Source: Peristeroidobacter agariperforans
GTDB lineage: Bacteria; Pseudomonadota; Gammaproteobacteria; Steroidobacterales; Steroidobacteraceae
Length of the DNA: 64,000 nt
Assembly (NCBI RefSeq): GCF_004138335.1
Contig: NZ_RYFW01000001.1
Location: forward strand, 3,121,244-3,185,243
Reading direction: 5' to 3'
Under the pieces are notes generated by a model. That model was not told the origin of the DNA and searched no databases. It saw only the letters and a program-made list of their open reading frames with translations. Below, piece by piece: positions 59,116-64,000 of this stretch. The position numbers and the translations under genes were made by a program. How positions within the stretch are numbered: position 1 is the first letter of the stretch; the number at the start of each line of letters is the position of its first letter.

Positions 59116-60990
59116 ATGAAGTCCGCGGCCAAGACCTGGCAGTCTCTTCGCGTGCGCCGCGCAGCGGTGGTCATGCTCATCGCGGCGATGATCGCCGGAT
59201 CCGGATGGCTTGCTTATGAGCTGGCGCTGCAGTCCGGCTTCGGCAGCTTGCAGCGTACGGCGAACGATCGGCTGTCGCTGCTTCAGCTCACGCTCGACGC
59301 CACGATCGAGCGATTCCGCTATCTGCCGACTGCGCTCGCCCAGGCGGCGCCGATCGCGGCCGTCTATGAGCATCCCGAGTCGCCGCAGGCCAGAGAGGCC
59401 GCGAATAAATATCTGAAATCGTTGAACGAGGCAGCCGGCTCGTCCGACATCTATGTGCTCGATCACAGCGGCGTCGCGCTGGCGGCGAGCAACTATCTCG
59501 ATAAACATAATTTCATCGGCAGGAACTACGCGTTCCGCCCGTACTTCACCGAAGCGCTCAACAACGACGAAGGCCGTTACTACGCTGTCGGTGCAACCAC
59601 CGGAAAGCCCGGCTATTTTCTCTGGCATTCGGCCAACGAGAACGCCGCCCACACGGGAGTAGGCGTCGCGGTCGTGAAAGTGGACCTGCACCCGTTGCAG
59701 AACGAATGGAAGAGCACCGGCGCGCTGGTCGCCATGCTCGATCCGAACGGCGTGATCTTCCTGACGAGCCGCCCGACCTGGCAGTACCGGCCGATCTCAC
59801 ACCTGTCGGAATCACAGTTGCGGCTGCTGCGTGATACGCGTCAATACGGTCGTGACATCGACGATCTGAATCCTCTATTCGTTGGCGAGCGGACCGATCA
59901 CGGCCAGAAGGTGGTGCGCATCAACGAACCCAAGGAGCACACCAGCCATGAGTACGTCGTGTTCAGTCAGCCCGTGCCGAAGCACGGTTGGAACATGGTG
60001 GTCCTGTTTCCTTTGCGAGCCGTGCAGGAGCAGGCTGCGGTGGTTGCCGCCGCTGTGATGCTGGCAGTGCTCGCCGCCTTGCTGATCTACCTCGTCACGC
60101 ATCAGCGCCGGCATATCGTGCGCGCCAAACTCAACGCGCATCACATCCTGGAACAGCGGGTGACCGAGCGCACGGCTGAGCTGGCTGCGACGAATTCGCT
60201 GCTGTCGGCGCAGATCAATGAACGAATCAGGACCGAGCGGGACCTGCGTCGAGCGCAGGACAACCTCGTGCACGCAACCAAGATGGCAAGCCTCGGGCAG
60301 GCACTGGCGGGCGTTGCCCACGAGATCAACCAGTCGCTCGCCGCGATGACGACCTACATTGCCGGGGCGCGCGTGCTACTCGATAGAAACGACAAGGACT
60401 CGGCCCTGTCGAATCTGAAACTCGTCTCGGCAATCGTCACCCGCATGGGGGCGCTGACCCAGCACCTGAAGACGTTTGCGCGCAAGGACACTGAATCCAA
60501 GCAGGCGACGGACATCACTGCCGCCATTCGCTACGCACTCAGCCTCGTCGACTATCGCGTCGGAGAGCAGGACGTGACCTTGCACCTCTCGGTTCCCGAG
60601 CAGCCGGTGTACGTGATCGGCAACGCCGTTCGCCTGGAACAGGTCATCGTCAACCTGATCTCGAATGCGCTCGACGCCATGCGCGAGCGGCCGCAGCGGC
60701 AGCTGACGATCGAGCTGGAGCGCGAAGAACGGCGCGCGAGCCTCAAGGTCTCCGACACCGGTCGGGGCATCGCTCGGGAACACCTCAGCAGCGTGTTCGA
60801 TCCTTTCTACACCACCAAGGATGTTGGCCAGGGGCTCGGCCTCGGGCTGTCGATCTCCTACGGAATCATCCAGGACATGGGCGGCGAGATTTCTGTCGAG
60901 AGCACCTTGGATCGAGGCACGACGTTTCGTATTGTCGTGCCGCTCGCCGGCATCCTGGCCCCTCACACCGCTGTTGCAATTCAGACATGA
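59116..60990 (+). CDS. DctB/MifS-type sensor histidine kinase
   Basis: A 624-aa kinase. Helix 1 (16-36) and helix 2 (about 313-333, VVAAAVMLAVLAALLIYLV) bracket a double-PDC (Cache) periplasmic domain of about 275 residues (DIYVLDHSGVALAASNY, GRNYAFRPYFTEAL, GYFLWHSANENAAHTGVGVAVVKVDL). A coiled coil precedes HisKA with VAHEINQSLAAMTTY, then HATPase with NLISNALDAM, DTGRGI and GLGLGLSISYGI. The usual Pro after NQ is Ser here. Such kinases sense C4-dicarboxylates or 2-oxoglutarate. The stop overlaps the regulator start (ATGA). Confidence 0.9.
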   Translation: MKSAAKTWQSLRVRRAAVVMLIAAMIAGSGWLAYELALQSGFGSLQRTANDRLSLLQLTLDATIERFRYLPTALAQAAPIAAVYEHPESPQAREAANKYLKSLNEAAGSSDIYVLDHSGVALAASNYLDKHNFIGRNYAFRPYFTEALNNDEGRYYAVGATTGKPGYFLWHSANENAAHTGVGVAVVKVDLHPLQNEWKSTGALVAMLDPNGVIFLTSRPTWQYRPISHLSESQLRLLRDTRQYGRDIDDLNPLFVGERTDHGQKVVRINEPKEHTSHEYVVFSQPVPKHGWNMVVLFPLRAVQEQAAVVAAAVMLAVLAALLIYLVTHQRRHIVRAKLNAHHILEQRVTERTAELAATNSLLSAQINERIRTERDLRRAQDNLVHATKMASLGQALAGVAHEINQSLAAMTTYIAGARVLLDRNDKDSALSNLKLVSAIVTRMGALTQHLKTFARKDTESKQATDITAAIRYALSLVDYRVGEQDVTLHLSVPEQPVYVIGNAVRLEQVIVNLISNALDAMRERPQRQLTIELEREERRASLKVSDTGRGIAREHLSSVFDPFYTTKDVGQGLGLGLSISYGIIQDMGGEISVESTLDRGTTFRIVVPLAGILAPHTAVAIQT

Positions 60991-62366
60991 ATCCCACAGT
61001 CCTCGTTGTCGATGATGAAGAGCAGGTACGCCACTCGATCGCGCAATGGCTGGAGCTCGGCGGTCACACTGTCGAGACGGCGGCAGATGCGGATGCCGCG
61101 CTGGCTGCGATCCGGCGCAGGGCGCCCAAGGTTGTACTGACGGATTTCAAGATGCCGCGCAAATCAGGCATGGACCTGATGCGAGAACTGCAGCGTTTCG
61201 AGCCCGATATTCCTGTCGTTCTGCTCACCGCACATGGCGACGTGCCACTCGCGGTCGCGGCGATGCGCGAGGGCGCCTACGATTTTCTACAGAAGCCGTA
61301 TGTGCCTGAGCATCTATCGGCAGTCGTTGCGCGAGCGATCGAACAACGTCGCTTGAAACACGAACTGCAGCAGCTGTCCGGACGCGTTGCCGCCCACGAA
61401 GGATTGCAGGCTCACATCGTCGGCGCTTCGGCGGCGATCGCTCGGGTTCGCGACATGGTGGCGGAACTGTGCCACCACGATCCCAACGTGATCATTACCG
61501 GACAGACCGGCACGGGCAAGGAAGTGGTTGCCCGCGCCTTACACGACTTCGGACCGCGTGCGAAGTCGCCCTTCGTCGCCATCAATTGCGCGGCCCTGCC
61601 CGAAGAGTTGTTCGAAAGCGAATTGTTCGGCCACGAGGCGGGCGCATTCACCGGGGCGCGCACCGCGCGGGTCGGGAAGTTCGAGTTCGCGCACGGCGGT
61701 ACGCTGCTGCTCGATGAAATCGAGAGCATGCCGCTGTCGTTACAGGCGAAGTTGTTGCGCGTCCTGCAGGAAAGGGTGGTCGAACGCGTCGGCTCGAACA
61801 AGAGCGTGGCGGTCAACGTGCGGGTCATCGCTGCAACCAAATACGATCTCGAGGAACAGGGCCGGCTCGGCCGGTTCCGTCCCGATCTTTACTATCGACT
61901 GTCAGGCGCGGAAATTCCGTTGCCCCCGCTCAAGGCGCGCGACGGAGACATTCTGTTGTTGTTCGAACACTTTGCGACCTGCGCAGCTTCGATTGCAGGA
62001 CAGCCGCACCGCTCGTTGTCCTCATCCGACGTCGAGGCATTGCTCACCCACAGCTGGCCCGGCAACGTGCGGGAATTGAAAAGCGTTGCCGAGCGTTATG
62101 CGCTGGGATTGAAATCGATGGGCCGAACGGTGCCGGAGATCCTGGGCAAGGCGACGCAGAGCCCGACGGTCGTCGGCTCGGCGCTGGCGGATCGGGTAGC
62201 CGCTTACGAGCGGCAACTGATCGAGTCCGCCCTGAAGGATCATGGCGGTTCGATCAGCACCGTCATCGAGGTGCTGGGGATTCCACGGCGTACGTTGAAT
62301 GAAAAGATGGTCAAGTACGGATTGATCAGGCCAGGGCGCGATGCCGGTGCGCACGGCCACGGCTGA
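60987..62366 (+). CDS. NtrC-family sigma-54 response regulator (DctD/MifR-type)
   Basis: A 459-aa activator: receiver (VLVVDDEEQVRHS, Asp in VLTDFKMPRKSG, Lys in DFLQKPYVPE), AAA+ domain with Walker A GQTGTGKE, the GAFTGA loop intact for sigma-54 contact, Walker B GGTLLLDEIE, and a Fis-type HTH at the C-terminus (GSISTVIEVLGIPRRTLNEKMVKYGL). It is joined to the kinase by a 4-nt overlap. The two sigma-54 promoters on either side of the pair, each with the same upstream composite site, are the natural targets. Confidence 0.94.
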   Translation: MNPTVLVVDDEEQVRHSIAQWLELGGHTVETAADADAALAAIRRRAPKVVLTDFKMPRKSGMDLMRELQRFEPDIPVVLLTAHGDVPLAVAAMREGAYDFLQKPYVPEHLSAVVARAIEQRRLKHELQQLSGRVAAHEGLQAHIVGASAAIARVRDMVAELCHHDPNVIITGQTGTGKEVVARALHDFGPRAKSPFVAINCAALPEELFESELFGHEAGAFTGARTARVGKFEFAHGGTLLLDEIESMPLSLQAKLLRVLQERVVERVGSNKSVAVNVRVIAATKYDLEEQGRLGRFRPDLYYRLSGAEIPLPPLKARDGDILLLFEHFATCAASIAGQPHRSLSSSDVEALLTHSWPGNVRELKSVAERYALGLKSMGRTVPEILGKATQSPTVVGSALADRVAAYERQLIESALKDHGGSISTVIEVLGIPRRTLNEKMVKYGLIRPGRDAGAHGHG

Positions 62367-62381
62367 CATGGGCGGTTTTTG

Positions 62382-62420
62382 GCCGATGCTCAAATTATGA
62401 ATCGGCAGATTTCCGCTGAT
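62382..62420. promoter_or_regulatory. Composite sigma-54 activator site, copy 2 (before DUF1592 gene)
   Basis: GCCGAT (62382-62387), a 13-nt spacer, then ATCGGCA-GATTTC-CGCTGAT (62401-62420), 15 of 20 identical to the dyad in copy 1. A further ATCGGC overlaps its end (62419-62424). It lies about 139 nt before the -12 of the downstream sigma-54 promoter. Confidence 0.65.
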
Positions 62421-62535
62421 CGGCGCCGCTAGCGCGCCACGAGTCGTCAGTACCTCCCAAAAACAGCCTCCACGACGCCAAGAAAAACCCTCTACAACAA
62501 GGTATTTACGTAGCACGCGGCGTGCAACGGAAAAG

Positions 62536-62551
62536 TGGCACGTCGATTGCT
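62536..62551 (+). promoter_or_regulatory. Consensus sigma-54 promoter for the DUF1592 gene
   Basis: TGGCACGTCGATTGCT matches TGGCACG-N4-TTGCW with no mismatch. It is 47 nt before the ATG at 62598. A GCACGC-G-GCGTGC dyad sits just upstream (62513-62525). Confidence 0.85.
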
Positions 62552-62597
62552 GTATCTGCTGAAAGAAGCAGGTTCGTAGGCTTGAGGAGGGGGTTAC

Positions 62598-64000
62598 ATG
62601 CGTTTGATGTTGAGTGGATCTGCAGCGGGATTGCTAGCCACCATCGCATTAGCGAGTTATTCCGGAACATCAACTGCCTCGCAAAGTGCAGCGACTTCCG
62701 ACCAGGCTCAAGAAACAAAAGCGCCCCTGCAGGAGCCGCAGGACACGGCGTCTCTGAGCCGGCTGCGATTGCTCAGCGAGGATCAGTACCTCAACAGCGT
62801 CCGTTATGTTTTCGGGCCCGACGTCGCGCCCGAGCCTCATTTTCCTCCGGCGCAGCGTCGCGACGGTCTGCTGGCGCTCGGCTCTTCGATTACAGGCGTG
62901 ACCACGGCCCAGCTGGAGCTGTATCAAAAATCTGCGGTGACGATTGCCAACACGGTGATCGATCCGAAATATCGTGCATTTCTGATCACCTGCAAGCCGA
63001 AGAACGAGAAGAAGGCGGACAAGGCCTGCGCCACCCAGTTCCTGAAGGAGAAAGGACGGCTGCTGCACCGTCGGCCGATGACGCAGGAAGAGCTCGACGT
63101 GTTCGTCACCCAGGCCAACAAGTCGGCGAACGATCTGAAAGATTTCTACACGGGCATCGGCGTTGCGCTCGAAGCCATGCTGGTCAGCCCCAACGTGTTG
63201 TTTGTCGCTGAGACGACGGAGCCGGATCCCGAACGTCCGGGGCGCCAGCGTCTCGATGCTTTTTCTCTCGCCACACGCATGTCGCTATTCCTGTGGGATG
63301 CAGTGCCTGACGACAACCTGCTGAAGGCAGCCGAGAGCGGCGAGATACAGACGCCCGAGGGCCGCGCACGCGTCGTCGATATGATGCTTTCCAGCCGTCG
63401 CCTCGACGCCGGCGTACGCGCCTTCTTCGACGACATGTTCGGATTCGACGATTTCAATTCGCTCTCCAAGGACCCGGCGACTTATCCGCAGTTCACGGGC
63501 CAGGTGGCGCAGGATGCGCGCGAGCAGACGTTGCGAACCATCGTCGATCATCTGGTCAACAAGCGCGGCGACTACCGCGATCTCTTTACAACTCGCGAAA
63601 CGTTTATTTCGCCGGCACTCGCCATGCTCTACGGCGAGCCCGCGCCAGCCGGTTGGACGCCCTACACCGAAGCGCCCGATAGTCCCCGCGCCGGCCTGTT
63701 GAGCCAGGTCAGCTTTCTTGCACTCCACTCGCACCCCACGCGCTCTTCTCCGACGTTGCGCGGCAAAGCGCTGCGCGAGACCTTGTTGTGCCAGCGCGTG
63801 CCGCCGCCGCCGCCCAATGTCGATTTTTCGGCGGTCGACAATCCGGACTCGCCGTTCGCGACCCAGCGTGAGCGCGTCGCGTTCCATCTGAAGAACCCGG
63901 TCTGCGCCGGCTGCCACAAGATCACCGACCCGATGGGACTTGCGCTGGAAAACTTCGACAGCAGCGGTCGCTTTCGCGAGGAAGAGCGGGGCACCAAGAT
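62598..64000 (+). CDS. Secreted DUF1592/DUF1588-type protein with CxxCH, cut by right edge
   Basis: The frame is open for 467 codons to the window end, so the C-terminus is missing. GAGGAGGGGG precedes the ATG; a signal peptide (MRLMLSGSAAGLLATIALASYSG) follows. The body shows the DUF1592 group: LRLLSEDQYLNSVRYVFG (DUF1587-like), GIGVALEAMLVSPNVLFVAE, LDAFSLATRMSLFLWDAVPDD, VRAFFDDMFGFDDF, PRAGLLSQVSFLALHSHPTRSSPTLRGKALRETLLC and the DUF1588 segment with VCAGCHKITDPMG, a heme-type CxxCH. These domains are known from planctomycetes and some proteobacteria; no enzyme role is set. A DUF1552 partner would be expected to the right. Confidence 0.9.
   Translation, partial: MRLMLSGSAAGLLATIALASYSGTSTASQSAATSDQAQETKAPLQEPQDTASLSRLRLLSEDQYLNSVRYVFGPDVAPEPHFPPAQRRDGLLALGSSITGVTTAQLELYQKSAVTIANTVIDPKYRAFLITCKPKNEKKADKACATQFLKEKGRLLHRRPMTQEELDVFVTQANKSANDLKDFYTGIGVALEAMLVSPNVLFVAETTEPDPERPGRQRLDAFSLATRMSLFLWDAVPDDNLLKAAESGEIQTPEGRARVVDMMLSSRRLDAGVRAFFDDMFGFDDFNSLSKDPATYPQFTGQVAQDAREQTLRTIVDHLVNKRGDYRDLFTTRETFISPALAMLYGEPAPAGWTPYTEAPDSPRAGLLSQVSFLALHSHPTRSSPTLRGKALRETLLCQRVPPPPPNVDFSAVDNPDSPFATQRERVAFHLKNPVCAGCHKITDPMGLALENFDSSGRFREEERGTK

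Noticed and set aside
57373-62384. GTTTTTGGCC shared by both sigma-54 upstream regions
   Set aside because: Its distance to the activator dyad differs by about 100 nt, so chance is likely.

Overview
The window reads as a high-GC free-living Gammaproteobacterium with a strong taste for plant and fungal polysaccharides. The set of genes (a large TonB-dependent receptor, ROK regulator and kinase, Tat-exported GMC oxidoreductase, sulfatase, GH9/GH18/GH43/GH15 enzymes, DUF1080 and a DUF1592/DUF1588 protein, KgtP-like transporter under a sigma-54 two-component system) would fit the Steroidobacteraceae/Nevskiales; this is an inference from gene content, not a search result. No rRNA, tRNA, CRISPR array, transposase or phage gene was found. 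Layout: 1-6 kb holds a MoxR ATPase cut by the left edge, a secreted DUF1080 protein, a hybrid histidine kinase, a DEAD-box helicase and a small c-type cytochrome. 6-17 kb is a catabolic stretch: a PqaA-like hydrolase, a secreted GH18 chitinase, a two-helix membrane protein, a Tat-exported GH43 enzyme, a Tat small subunit plus GMC oxidoreductase behind a LacI-type palindrome, and a sulfatase. 17-26 kb is a stress island with three universal stress protein genes, a PiuC-like dioxygenase, a zinc-ribbon protein, a phospholipase D family protein, a GH15 enzyme, a glucose-dehydrogenase-like MDR protein and two decayed dehydrogenases. Two of the Usp genes share a 21-nt upstream element. 26-34 kb is a response regulator/kinase pair followed by a heavy-metal type RND operon (adaptor, pump, DUF3240, outer-membrane channel, lipoprotein). 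34-46 kb has two small envelope genes behind a CRP-like site, a modular GH9 cellulase, a cupin, an outer-membrane barrel protein, an MMPL transporter fused to a lipoprotein-sorting (LolA-like) domain, a GNAT enzyme and an exported amidohydrolase. 46-57 kb holds an LprI-domain protein, a fatty acid desaturase with a DCC-family partner, and a compact sugar locus: ROK repressor, ROK kinase, AGE-family isomerase/epimerase, TonB receptor and a beta-propeller-like lipoprotein. The simplest reading of that locus is mannose to fructose to fructose-6-phosphate. 57-64 kb carries a KgtP-like transporter, a DctB/MifS-type kinase, an NtrC-family regulator with an intact GAFTGA loop, and the start of a secreted DUF1592-type protein that runs off the right edge. 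The most interesting signal is in this last part. Both the transporter and the DUF1592 gene have sigma-54 promoters (TGGCATGGGGATTGCA and TGGCACGTCGATTGCT). Upstream of each lies the same composite operator: GCCGAT, then 12 or 13 nt, then ATCGGCA-N6-YGCYGAT. The kinase/regulator pair lies between them, which suggests a small autonomous regulon linking 2-oxoacid/dicarboxylate sensing to an extracytoplasmic DUF1592 protein.
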